Source of the DNA: Telmatactis stephensoni
Taxonomy: Eukaryota; Cnidaria; Anthozoa; Actiniaria; Isophelliidae
Direction of reading: 5' to 3'
Assembly: GCA_029948255.1 (NCBI GenBank)
Contig: JALIZF010001528.1
Span: forward strand, 310,001 to 374,000
DNA: 64,000 nt
In this document: positions 11,201-20,870 of the stretch, in pieces
Layout of the letters: each line of letters opens with the position of its first letter
How positions within the stretch are numbered: position 1 is the stretch's first letter
The notes under the pieces: generated by a model
The model's input: only the letters and a program-made list of their open reading frames with translations
Database searches by the model: none
What the model was told of the DNA's origin: nothing
Translations under genes and position numbers: made by a program

Positions 11201-11828
11201 TGTCCCGGCCGCTCTTGCAATGAACAGTTTTGTCACCGTTTTAGCATATAACTTACATTTCATAAAAAGTTCACTTTTTAAACAGCTTTCCATTAGTAAA
11301 ACACATTTTATTTTACCATTTTAATGGTCTTACGAACTTGAAGAGGCTCACTTTTTCGTTTTGAAAACTTGAACATCGAGCTTGTCGCGAGGTTGTCGAT
11401 CAGCCGCCCGCCGTCTACCGACTCGCCAGCTCGGAATTTCGTAAAATATCTCCTCTGAAAAGTGAAACCATGTCTTTGTTTTTCTCCATGTGAGAACTTA
11501 CCCTAAAACCAAGCCGCCTAGTACTTTAGTTTTAAGGAGTCATTAAACTCAAGGGAGTTCTTGGTCTTCAAAGATTTTTCTGTAATGGCGGCTGATCAAA
11601 GCGTACGTATGCAACTTTCAATTAATAATTGAAAGTGACGTGTGTTTCTCAATTAATAATCGAAAAGTGACGCATTTTTCAATTAATAATTGAGAAGTGA
11701 CGCATTTTTCAATTAATAATTGAATCTGGCATGTCAAACTCAATTATTAATTGAAAAACACGGGCATTTCAATTAATAATTGATTTCCAAAAACAATCTG
11801 ACTGTCCAAAAACAATCTGACTCCTGTT
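8227..11828. mobile_element. 3.6-kb foldback transposon inserted in the Helitron gene (TSD AGAA)
   Basis: Two near-identical inverted arms (about 8227-9947 and 10110-11828) surround a loop of about 160 bp. The ends read AACAGGAGTCAG and CTGACTCCTGTT. The 4-bp AGAA is present on both sides (8223-8226 and 11829-11832), and removing the element plus one AGAA rejoins the Helitron reading frame without a gap. The arms contain subterminal repeats (see 8268-8445) and a 65-bp internal duplication (near 8760 and 8940). The loop carries a second copy of the arm segment around GTTTGTTTACATAT. Reading frames of 61-82 residues occur as mirror pairs and are not genes. I cannot name the superfamily: it is non-autonomous. 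Confidence 0.93.
8268..8445. repeat. Subterminal palindromic 15-mers TCAATTATTAATTGA
   Basis: Near the left end of the foldback element the self-complementary word TCAATTATTAATTGA, or one-base variants, occurs about five times, near 8271, 8333, 8362, 8392 and 8425. The right arm holds the mirrored set (about 11615-11790). Just outside them, CAGATTGTTTTTGGA is present twice in tandem (8237-8273). Short subterminal repeats are typical transposase-binding sites in DNA transposons, so these are candidates for that role. Confidence 0.6.
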
Positions 11829-11832
11829 AGAA

Positions 11833-14800
11833 GTAAAACTTTCTGTATTATCATACTTCCAAAGTAGAATCATGTCTGTAGACAGCAGATGGCGAAAGGA
11901 CATATCATATCTCTTTTGGGCTGTAAATGTTTTTGAACAACATAAACTTCAAGAACAAATTTCAATTGCTGTGAGAATGACACTACCAAATTCAAGCAAT
12001 AACTCTTGTTCATTAAGAGCAGGCGATCTAAAACACCAAAGTACTAATGCTATTATCAATGACAATTCATATTCTTTTGTCAAAAGTATTCGTGGAACAG
12101 CAGCTTACTGGAAAAATATCCTATTTGATCTGCTTGCAAAATTCAGAACTTTAGGACCTCCAACATGGTTTCTCACTTTAAGTGCTGATGACCATCACTG
12201 GGAAGATCTAATTAACTTTGTAAAACAAGATTATTCTGAGGAAGAATTTTCACACATGTCAAATGTTGATCTTGTTCGTTCCAATCCTGTTCTTGTAGCA
12301 CAACACTTTGTCCATAGATGGAAAGCATTTTTTAAATTTGTGTTAAAAAATTCAAACTTAAACCCTCTTGGTGAAATCTTGGACTATTTTGTAAGAGTTG
12401 AATTTCAAGCTAGAGGAAGCCCTCACTTACACATTTTTTTGTGGGTTAGAGGAGCTCCTGATTTAAAAACAGTTGAAGGACAAAAGCAGTTTCCTGAATT
12501 TTTGGATAAATATGTAAGTACACAACTACCAACAGACAATGATAAAGAGCTTAAAGATTTAGTCACACGACTTCAAATTCATAAACACACAAATACTTGC
12601 CAAAACAAATCAAATGTCTGTCGTTTCAAATTTCCTCGAAAACCTTGTAATGCAACTAGACTGAAACCTAACACTGATCCACAAACAACTTCTAATTTTT
12701 ATGAAACTAAAAGAGAAAGTAATGATACATGGGTCAATGCTTACAATCCAGTTGTCCTAAAATTGTGGCAAGCCAACATGGACATTCAATTTGTTGGCTG
12801 CACATATGGTATTGCATCTTATGTATGTTCATATGTTTGCAAAGCTGAACCAATACGTTTACGTCAAGCAATACAAGATATTCTGAGTGAAATAAAGCGA
12901 AGTAACTTCACATTTCGTCAACAACTAACGAAAATAGGTTCAAAATTTTTAAGCCAGCGTGAACTTAGTGCACAAGAAGCTGCTTTTCGAATAACTGGCT
13001 TGCCTTTGGTAGATTCATCCAGAGTTACAATTTCTCTCAACTGCAAACCTCCTGAAAAAAGGTTTAGAGTTTTAAAAAGTAAAAAGGAACTCAATGAATT
13101 ACCTCTAAATAGTCATGATGTATTTGTCAATAATATAAGTGATTATTATTCGAAAAGACCTAAAGATCTATTTTTTCAAACAATGTGTCTTGCACGATTT
13201 GCATCCTGCTTTACTGCAGTGCAAAGTAACCAAGTATCAAAGAAGTCTTTCCATTTTCAAGCTGGAGACAAAATATTCAGGCAAAGAAATAAACCAGCAT
13301 GTCTAAAAGTTCAGTATATGACTCCACAAACTGATGGTGATAACTATTACTATAAATTGCTATTTCTATATCTCCCATGGTATGATGAAAGCTCTTTAAT
13401 AAAACCATACAGAAATGTTGCAGAAGCTTTCATGAACAAACAAGAAAGCTTTGATTCACAGTATACAGAATATGGAGATTTTACTGATGATATTACTAAA
13501 GCTGTTCAACAATTAAGAATAGCACTGTCAGAGAACACAAACACATTAATTGACACTCTACTATCAAACACTACACATTTAAATGAAACTAACAAAATGG
13601 AGTCAACAGCAGATGAATGTGACTGGCAAACTATCATGTCTAAACATAATATTGACTTGAATTCAGTTATTTCTCCTGAAATTGAAGATGCAGAAAGTCA
13701 ACCCAGTAGTGATAATCATTTGTGGAAATTGCTGTCAATGTATACTATGACTGACTGTGAATTTGCCAATACATTAAAAAAGCTAAGTGAAGATCAAAGA
13801 AACGTTTTTGATAGAATTTCACTCGAAACAAAAGAGCAGTTAGACTGTCATAATCAAGAAAGTGAAAGGAAGTCATCCCCCTATTATGTTTTTGTCACTG
13901 GTAGTGCTGGTACAGGGAAATCTTTACTGATATCAGTAATTTATGAGTACCTTTTAAGAAGTGCAAACTCTCAAACACCAACAGTTATAAAAACAGCACC
14001 AACAGGAGTTGCAGCATATAACATACATGGCATGACACTTCACAAAGCTTTTAAATTACCTGTTGACCACAAATATCAACAAGAATACATTCCTTTGAAT
14101 GGAGAATCTTTACATGAAATGAGAACACTATTCAGAAATATAAATACTATCATAATAGATGAAATAAGCATGGTTAGTTACAGAGTTTTAAAACAAATCC
14201 ACTTGAGATTGACAGAAATTAAGAATACTAATGAAGAACTTCCCTTTGGAGGACTTAATATAATAGCATTTGGAGACTTTTTCCAACTAAAGCCAGTATG
14301 TGCTCCTTTTCTTTTTTATCCAAACACTATTGATCTTCATCATCTATGGAATGATAACTTTACAACCATGGTACTTCACTCAAACCATAGGCAATCCAAG
14401 GACAATACTTATGCACAACTGTTGAGCAATGTAAGACTTGGTAATCCATCTCCTGGTGATATTCAAAGACTATTGGGAAGAGTGAAAGTTCATTTAGTTG
14501 ACAGCAGCTTTGATACTGCATTAAGACTTTTTCCAACAAATAATCAATGCGATGATTACAATAATGAAATGACTACCAAACTGCAAGCTCAAACAGGTTG
14601 CACTGTTCATCATATTAGAGCATCTAATAGGCTTTTAAACAAACAATCACAACAAGATAATCATCTTATAGATGATATTTATTCACTTATTGATCAAGAT
14701 GACACCAAATCTTCTGGGTTACCTGACATTTTAACACTAGCTGTAGGTTCTAGAGTGATGCTAATTAGAAATATCAGTGTGTTACAAGGTCTTACAAATG

Positions 14801-15240
14801 GTGCAATGGGAACAATAATAGAATTTCACTGGGACAAAGGAAAACCTTCTGATACAGAATTACCAATATCAGTAACAGTAAACTTTGATAATGTTTCTAG
14901 TACTAATCAACAATCATTTGAGATATTACCTGTTACAGTCAAATTCTTTGGCAAATACAACACAGTATGGGAGAGAACACAACTCCCATTAAAACCTTCA
15001 TGGGCTACAACTATACATAAGTCTCAAGGACTCACACTTCAAAAATGCGTAATAGATTTAAGCAAAAAAGTTTTTCAACCTGGAATGGCCTATGTGGCAT
15101 TAAGTAGAGTAACATCTCTATCAGGAATTTCTCTCACAGAATTAGATGTAACTAAAATATATGCTTCTAAAAATGTTATTGCTTACTATGAAAACATGCA
15201 AAACTCTTCTCACAATATACCTCCTGTACAAATTACATAA
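11833..15240 (+). CDS. Helitron RepHel protein, C-terminal part: HUH Rep nuclease and Pif1-like helicase
   Basis: This part has 1,136 codons including the stop, in frame with 6166-8226 once the foldback is removed (total about 1,822 residues). It opens VKLSVLSYFQSRI, continuing the Helitron-like N domain. Using numbering from Met 11872: the Rep block has PTWFLTLSADDHHW (about 98), the two-His motif GSPHLHIFLW (about 182), and a Tyr-x3-Tyr pair in SYVCSYVCK (about 317). The helicase has Walker A GSAGTGKS (about 677), Walker B IIIDEISM (about 760), GGLNIIAFGDFFQL (about 794), the NHRQ motif, and TTIHKSQG plus AYVALSRV near the end. All catalytic residues appear present. The Met at 11872 is internal and not the true start. 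Confidence 0.93.
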   Translation, partial: VKLSVLSYFQSRIMSVDSRWRKDISYLFWAVNVFEQHKLQEQISIAVRMTLPNSSNNSCSLRAGDLKHQSTNAIINDNSYSFVKSIRGTAAYWKNILFDLLAKFRTLGPPTWFLTLSADDHHWEDLINFVKQDYSEEEFSHMSNVDLVRSNPVLVAQHFVHRWKAFFKFVLKNSNLNPLGEILDYFVRVEFQARGSPHLHIFLWVRGAPDLKTVEGQKQFPEFLDKYVSTQLPTDNDKELKDLVTRLQIHKHTNTCQNKSNVCRFKFPRKPCNATRLKPNTDPQTTSNFYETKRESNDTWVNAYNPVVLKLWQANMDIQFVGCTYGIASYVCSYVCKAEPIRLRQAIQDILSEIKRSNFTFRQQLTKIGSKFLSQRELSAQEAAFRITGLPLVDSSRVTISLNCKPPEKRFRVLKSKKELNELPLNSHDVFVNNISDYYSKRPKDLFFQTMCLARFASCFTAVQSNQVSKKSFHFQAGDKIFRQRNKPACLKVQYMTPQTDGDNYYYKLLFLYLPWYDESSLIKPYRNVAEAFMNKQESFDSQYTEYGDFTDDITKAVQQLRIALSENTNTLIDTLLSNTTHLNETNKMESTADECDWQTIMSKHNIDLNSVISPEIEDAESQPSSDNHLWKLLSMYTMTDCEFANTLKKLSEDQRNVFDRISLETKEQLDCHNQESERKSSPYYVFVTGSAGTGKSLLISVIYEYLLRSANSQTPTVIKTAPTGVAAYNIHGMTLHKAFKLPVDHKYQQEYIPLNGESLHEMRTLFRNINTIIIDEISMVSYRVLKQIHLRLTEIKNTNEELPFGGLNIIAFGDFFQLKPVCAPFLFYPNTIDLHHLWNDNFTTMVLHSNHRQSKDNTYAQLLSNVRLGNPSPGDIQRLLGRVKVHLVDSSFDTALRLFPTNNQCDDYNNEMTTKLQAQTGCTVHHIRASNRLLNKQSQQDNHLIDDIYSLIDQDDTKSSGLPDILTLAVGSRVMLIRNISVLQGLTNGAMGTIIEFHWDKGKPSDTELPISVTVNFDNVSSTNQQSFEILPVTVKFFGKYNTVWERTQLPLKPSWATTIHKSQGLTLQKCVIDLSKKVFQPGMAYVALSRVTSLSGISLTELDVTKIYASKNVIAYYENMQNSSHNIPPVQIT

Positions 15241-17173
15241 TTACTCTGCTGTCTGTATATTATTTAACAGATCATCACAAAGATCTGGACATAAATGTAA
15301 GTATTACAAATAATGTGCACATCCTATTTTATATGTTATTCTTTGTTTGACTTTCACTGAGAATTGTTTTCACAGAACTTTACATGTATATTAAGGTGGC
15401 TGCCTACTATTGGAAATAATAATGAAAAATCATTTAAACTGCAATTTTCTGGAGGAAATTTTAATGCTGATCCCAAAATGAAAAGATAAAAGGCGGGTTG
15501 AGCACTCATTTTGAAGATAATCAGCATTGAATGAGTGCCTATCTCTAAATTTTTGATGCGAAAATGACTTAACCAGAAGTGAATAGAAAAGAAATTACAA
15601 CAACAACAAAACTTCTTTATTTCAAATACACAGCAACAAATCGGAATGCTTGCCCGCAAATAGCATTGCTAGTCAAGGTGGGTAGCATATCCATCTATAG
15701 TTATTCTACATATAGATTTTTTTATATTATTAATAATATTATTTTTCTTGTTAATAATATTATTAATAAGAACTAGGAAAATAACATTTTAGAAAGGCTA
15801 CAATTGCATAAATATTGATAAAGTATTCTGCAAAAATGGAATACATACATTATTTTGATGTGAGAACAGCAGAATACCTTCATTCCTTGGCTTTTACAAG
15901 TGCCATGAGTACCAACCATGTCTAGCAAATTTTTATACCAAAAACAATTTTTTCATATGCAAGAACAAACCTTTTTTTTTTTAAATGATATGATTGAGAT
16001 TTTTAGTATGTGCTTTTTCAAATGAAAAAATAAAGTATAGAGTCTCATGCAAAATCAGCATGTTTTATGCCTTAAAGTTTGAAGTTGTTAAAAATGCTAA
16101 AAATGCTAACCGGAAGTGCTGCGACTTTCAAGAAATTAAACATTTCACATTTCAACACTCCCCACTTTGTTAGCTAGAGTCAGAAATCACAGGTAAGAAG
16201 TGAAGACCAACTGAAGGCACATCAGAAAAGAAAACCCCTGAGCTCACAAAATAATCCTTAGGAGTATTTAACTAACATACTACTTTGTCTAGATAAACCA
16301 ACAACTGCAACTAGCTTCCAGTGAAAGTTCTGCCACGAAAATTTCTCTGCTCAATTTACAAATATACAACGTATATTAATCGATATTTAGAGGAGAGTTT
16401 TTCACCTAGCTTCCAAGTATTCCACAACAAAAGCTATTCAGCTGAAGAATAACTGTTGTACAAAGCTGAAGCTATTACTTTCAGGAAGTTAAGGTTGTTT
16501 GTAAGTGGTTTTGATTAGCTTGGATAAAAGGATAAATTGGATAAATTTAGTTGGATAAAAGTGTACAGTGAAAATTGGAATTGAGAATGAGTTTAACACA
16601 ATTTCCACAATTTTGACATATTTCTTTATATTTAGCTTGAGTTGCTAAATTTCAATAATTAAAATGCAGGATGACATTTTACATTTGAAAAGCCTCTTGT
16701 TAACAGGCATTGTACCTCTGTCAGTACATGAAATCCCAACTCAAGATAAAACAGAATTTAAGTGTCAATTCAAAATGAAAATTTGAATGAAAACTTGCAC
16801 AAGGGGCTAGTTTTTGGCACTGTTTAGCTATTATTAGTTTCAATTTTGGGAAAAAGTTAGGCCATTTCTAAGGACTTCTACAAAAATAATTTGAATCCAC
16901 GACATACAATACTAAGTTACCAAAAAATTGTTTCTGTTTTAAAATAAGAGAAATTTTCACCACTGTTGCCTTGAGTTAATTTCATGACTGTTCAGACAAA
17001 CCAACTTTTCTTTACTGGCAAATTGAGCTTATAAGAGCATGCAATTATACCAATTTTTTACCATAGTGACAGATATAGATAACCTCTTGATTATCCAATT
17101 TGTAATTTAAACTAACTCATACAGTAGTACTACTCAAATTTATATTTATTTCTTTTTTATTCTTTTATATTAG
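15241..17173. other. Helitron sequence between the RepHel stop and the first recognised RPA exon
   Basis: AT-rich, with no domain recognised. The start exon of the RPA gene, ending in phase 1, should lie here but I could not identify it. A possible splice-bounded piece at 15271-15296 (after AACAG, before GTAAGT) has a phase that does not fit. A TAATAATATTA-rich patch occurs at 15725-15770. Confidence 0.4.
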
Positions 17174-17540
17174 GTAAAACTACAAGTCACAGTGAAAGTT
17201 CAGGCCACAAGAAAAGCTCTTCTCATACACCAGGTACACCTTAATTATGAACTCAGTTCATATCAATCTGAGTAAAATGAGCGCACCGTCGACCTCAAGT
17301 TTATCAGTTACCAAAATTACTGTCATGAGTTATCGACATAAAATATGGTCGTTTACTTTACTTTACGTTTACAACTGATATTTCATAACTACCATTTATA
17401 TTATTTTATTTTTTGATCCTGTGTGACATAAAATCTCTTGCTCTGATTGGCTTACAAGCAGTCCAGAATTTCCTATCTCTATGACTACAGTCCATTGTAC
17501 TTCAGGTCACTTCAAAAACTCCAAATCATAAGAAAGTTGA
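17160..17540 (+). repeat. Duplicated exon-plus-intron segment, copy 1 (copy 2 at 20100-20377)
   Basis: The two segments share the exon (17174-17233 / 20115-20174), the donor, the following GTGACATAAAATCTCT..CTCTGATTGGCTT block, and the end CTCCAAATCATAAGAAAGT. Copy 2 lacks about 100 bp in the middle. The stretch between the copies contains retroelement remains, so duplication followed by insertion, or a retroelement-mediated event, is implied. Confidence 0.8.
17174..17233 (+). CDS. RPA-like gene, candidate linker exon a
   Basis: A 60-bp exon between TTTATATTAG and CAG|GTACAC. It starts with two bases that complete a codon, encodes 19 residues (KTTSHSESSGHKKSSSHTP) and leaves one base, i.e. 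phase 1 to phase 1. It is Ser/His/Lys-rich and low complexity, a flexible linker. It could be skipped or duplicated without frame change. Its sister exon b at 20115 is about 90% identical. No expression evidence is available. Confidence 0.5.
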
Positions 17541-17643
17541 CATACTTGTTATATAGAAGGCAACCTAGATTGCCACATGATTGATGTATCACTTTCACCT
17601 CCTACCAATGTCTCTAGTTCCATTAGAGAACACCAAGCTCTAG

Positions 17644-18090
17644 TTGTTAAAAATAATTATTGAGTTGTCACATGAAATTGCTCAAAGAAATATTCAGTTG
17701 GCTCAACAAAAGATTAAAGACCGACATCATCAAGACTCAGCCCTACCTCAATTTGAAGTTGGAGAGAAGTGTTGCACAAAGGTCTGTGTAAAGATGAAAT
17801 ACCAAAAGATAACTTTGACATGGATCATCAACCTTGTGAGACTATAATGATACAGATCAGGACAGTGGATCTGTAGCAGATGATGTGCCTAAGCTGTCAC
17901 ATTCTGCTAATGACCAAACTCCACACCCCTGTTTACCATCACAACCAACTTCAGATACACTTGATGATGAACCTGATTTCAATGACAATGAAGATATTTT
18001 CCTTATTGAAAAAATCATGTGTAAACGAAAATGTTCAGGAAACCCCAATATTGGATCAAATGCCTTGGATTTTCAGAAGCTGCTCAGGTG
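17644..18090 (+). pseudogene. Ty3/gypsy-like integrase C-terminal remnant
   Basis: The frame from 17668 reads ELSHEIAQRNIQLAQQKI, then FEVGEK. This is the pattern of an integrase C-terminal tail (NIQ.AQQK.K...YD followed by F.VGDxV) in Ty3/gypsy-type retroelements. The frame breaks at about 17845. In another frame an acidic tail follows (DEPDFNDNEDIFLIEKI), which could be a degenerate chromodomain start. No catalytic DDE core is seen. It is inactive, and probably the 3' end of a decayed element whose later gene is the broken frame at 19433-20110. Confidence 0.45.
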
Positions 18091-18647
18091 ACTTAGGAAC
18101 CAGAGGAAAATATCTTCAACAAACAACTTATTATCGACTACAACACCTCTCATTAGAGCCTACTAAGACTGTGGTTTCTTACATTCTTACAGGACTTGAC
18201 ATGGATCCTGTGGTCAACTTCACTGATGATACTCCACCTCCCCATTTGTTTTTTGATTTCACCTGTACGCAGATAAAAGTGCTATTACCTAATACTGGTT
18301 CTTATTCAACACTTATTAATGTTAACACACAAAATTTTCTAAAAGTCAGCATCTACTTCCAGACTTATCACCGCACTAGGCATAATTGGTCCAGTAGGTG
18401 TTGTTACTGTAACGAACATCACACAGAGACAACCCTCTGTTTACCGCCACATTTTGATGTTAGTGCAGCACAACATCTATTCTATTGCATAGACAGATTG
18501 CACACCAGCTTTAATCCTCGCCAATTACCACCAACAGTTAATCCTGCAGAGTTTGTACGGCTGGCAGGATTTCTTTTGATTGAACAACAATGGCTTCTGT
18601 CATGGTTGCCTCAGCAGTACACATTTCTATTAATGATTTACCTTTAA
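18047..18647 (+). other. 200-residue open stretch of unknown nature
   Basis: One plus-strand frame stays open for about 600 bp (within 17880-18647), containing FDFTCTQIKVLLPNTGSY and a Cys-rich patch RCCYCNEHH. I do not recognise it. It follows the integrase remnant and precedes a LINE tail, so it is probably part of the same decayed retroelement, but chance openness cannot be excluded. Confidence 0.25.
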
Positions 18648-18699
18648 CATTATTTTAACCTTCTCATAACCATATTTTCGATTAAGCTATAATTCCTAA

Positions 18700-19425
18700 G
18701 TTCAAGTTCAAGTTTAAGTTCTTTATTCACACACAGATAGTTACAGAGATACATATTTAAGAGAAAAGAAAAGTATTACTAAATTTTAAATGAATTTATC
18801 ATAAGAATAAGTATAACATTGTTTTAAAATGAAGGAGTGTGTGTGGCTCTTGAAATAACTAGTGTAAACTTCCAAGTCAACAGCCAACCACGGCAACAAG
18901 TTACATTATGAACTGGTCAGGAGGAGTATTCCTGTTGTAATTTATAGTAAACAATAAGCCCATGATAAAAGTATAGATAGATACAGAATGTATTGATCCC
19001 TAAAGCTATTCACTATTTTTGAGTTTGGATTAGAAAGATCTTAAAAGTATTTTTAAATAAAGAGAGAGAGTTCAGACTTTTAATGTGAGGTGGTATTTCT
19101 TCCCATATTTTTGAGACAGAGAACTGAAAAGTGAATTTACCATAGTTTGTTTTAACCAGTGGACGAACAATATTCCCTCTGGCTGAAAACCTTGTATAGT
19201 AGGAATGTTGTTTCAGTCTACCATCTTCAGTATTGTTTTAAATACTGTTGGAATATGTGGATTATTGTTTACAATTTTATGTGCAAATATTGCAGAGTTT
19301 AATTTAAAGATATTATTAAATGTAAGAATGTTTAAGCTAACAATTGCATAATAACGTTGTATAAAGTTGTACCGGGTGATGCACTTATCAAAATTTGATG
19401 TTCTGGCCATGGGTCCCTAAGACTT
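18700..19425 (-). mobile_element. 3' end of a non-LTR retrotransposon (fragment)
   Basis: On the minus strand the frame 19410-19213 (FDKCITRYNFIQRYYAIVSL, then NILTFNNIFKLNSAIFAHKI) looks like the thumb/tail region of LINE polymerases. Further downstream in broken frames comes a YGKKYHLTLKV ... LSLFKNTFKIFL ending, typical of the last residues of these proteins. The 3' end lies near 18705, where TCAAG/TTAAG-type short repeats (AAGTTCAAGTTCAAG on plus) form the tail. It is 5' truncated and full of stops. Confidence 0.55.
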
Positions 19426-19432
19426 CAACTCA

Positions 19433-20110
19433 ATGATGCTTCAATACAACATGGCACCTCTACGAATTATCCTGTTGCTGATGCTAATGGATGTAGAGTG
19501 TACTTTCAAGCAGCCTAAAGAACGTTTTGATCCAGTCAATGAATTGTTACAATTCTACCCTCAAGCCATGATGATAGCAAGGAAACCCAAAGTTCTCACC
19601 TTCTATAAAGACATGAAACTGTTTAACCTATGATTGGACATTCCAGTACTAAAGTCTTCTGTAGCACTGAACATAACTGATAAATGTGAACATGGTAATG
19701 CCTTTACAGCAATCCTCAGTAATATGATTTGTTGTATCAATGAACTACAGTCTAACATCCTACATCTGGCTTCTCTACAACGACTTACTAACTTGATTGA
19801 ATATAATACATATATCTTAACCGATACTAACTACTTTGAGACCGACCTTTTCCCACAAATGCTTGACCCCTCTATGAAGAACACTGAAAAAGCACTACAG
19901 GCTGGACTCACTTATCGTACACCCTATACTTGATTTCAAGTATCACGATGACAAACCAACATTAAATATTTTACTTACCATTCCACAAATCCCTGACAAG
20001 TATCACAATGACAAACCAACATTAAATATTTTACTTACCATTCCACAAATCCCTGACAAACAATCTATTTGTACCATAGAATACTTACAACCTATTGTCT
20101 ACCTTTTATA
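19433..20110 (+). pseudogene. Broken reading frame, possibly envelope-like or secreted protein of a retroelement
   Basis: A frame beginning with a hydrophobic signal-like segment (MAPLRIILLLMLMDVEC) runs from 19433, meets one in-frame TGA at 19631-19633, and continues to 19933. It then shifts frame into a stretch holding a 57-bp tandem duplication (about 19937-20057). Its position after an integrase remnant would suit the env position of a gypsy/errantivirus-like element. That is inference from order and the signal-like start only: I recognise no fusion peptide or transmembrane anchor. Stop, frameshift and duplication mark it as inactive. Confidence 0.35.
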
Positions 20111-20114
20111 TTAG

Positions 20115-20174
20115 GTAAAACTACTACAAGTCACAGTGAAAGTTCCCACAAGAAAAGCTCTTCTCATCCACCAG
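20115..20174 (+). CDS. RPA-like gene, candidate linker exon b (duplicate of exon a)
   Basis: 60 bp, acceptor TTTATATTAG and donor CAG|GTACAT, phase 1 to phase 1, encoding KTTTSHSESSHKKSSSHPP. It differs from exon a by one codon gained and one lost, so its length and frame are unchanged. Because it is symmetrical, the gene would tolerate inclusion of either or both exons. Confidence 0.5.
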
Positions 20175-20377
20175 GTACATCTTAATTATGAACTCACTTC
20201 ATATAAATCTGATAACTGATATTACCATTTATTTTGTTTTTATTATTTTTTGATCCCATGTGACATAAAATCTCTCACTCTGATTGGCTTGCGAGCACTC
20301 CACAATTTCCCATGTCCATGACTACAGTCCACTGTAATTCAGGTCACTTCAAAACTCCAAATCATAAGAAAGTCAAC

Positions 20378-20870
20378 AAAAACTGTATTCAATAGTTTTG
20401 AACGCCAGGAAAGAAACACTGGATTAAAAACCTACATTTTGATCCTCTTTGCTTTGGTTTTGGACAAAAATAGACTTTTCTTCGTCCTTCTGTGCAAACA
20501 AACTTGAAGTCAATTAGTTTCAGCAAAGGACATAAGAGGACAAGATTAGTGAACCAACACCATTTCAAACCACTTAATTTAGAAATGTCAAAATATCATC
20601 CAAATGATGTCACAAAATGTTAAAGTACCCTCCAAGAAAGACAAACTATAAAATGTACACTCAGTAAAAATGATGTAATAACAATTTGTAGGCAAATTTT
20701 TTTAGAGCATTTCAAATAACCCTGCTAGCAAAAGGCAACTTTTAGTTTGTCAGTACACCCTTATTGTATTACATCTACTAGGCCATAATGCTAATGCACA
20801 TGTAATATAACATACACTTGGTCATTTCTACATTTATAACTTCTTTAGAAACATTTTAAGCACAAACTAT
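20378..20870. other. Intron of the RPA-like gene, nothing recognised
   Basis: AT-rich intron sequence after the duplicated segment and before the 1.4-kb DNA element. I find no ORF of note. Confidence 0.4.

Noticed and set aside
8731..11324. Paired ORFs of 61-82 residues on opposite strands (such as 8909-9118 and 10937-11146)
   Set aside because: They are mirror images produced by the two arms of the foldback element; none has a domain or a codon pattern suggesting a gene.
11872..15240. A host Pif1-like DNA helicase gene
   Set aside because: The helicase is fused to HUH Rep motifs and joins in frame to an OTU/DUF6570 part, so it is the Helitron protein; Met 11872 is internal.
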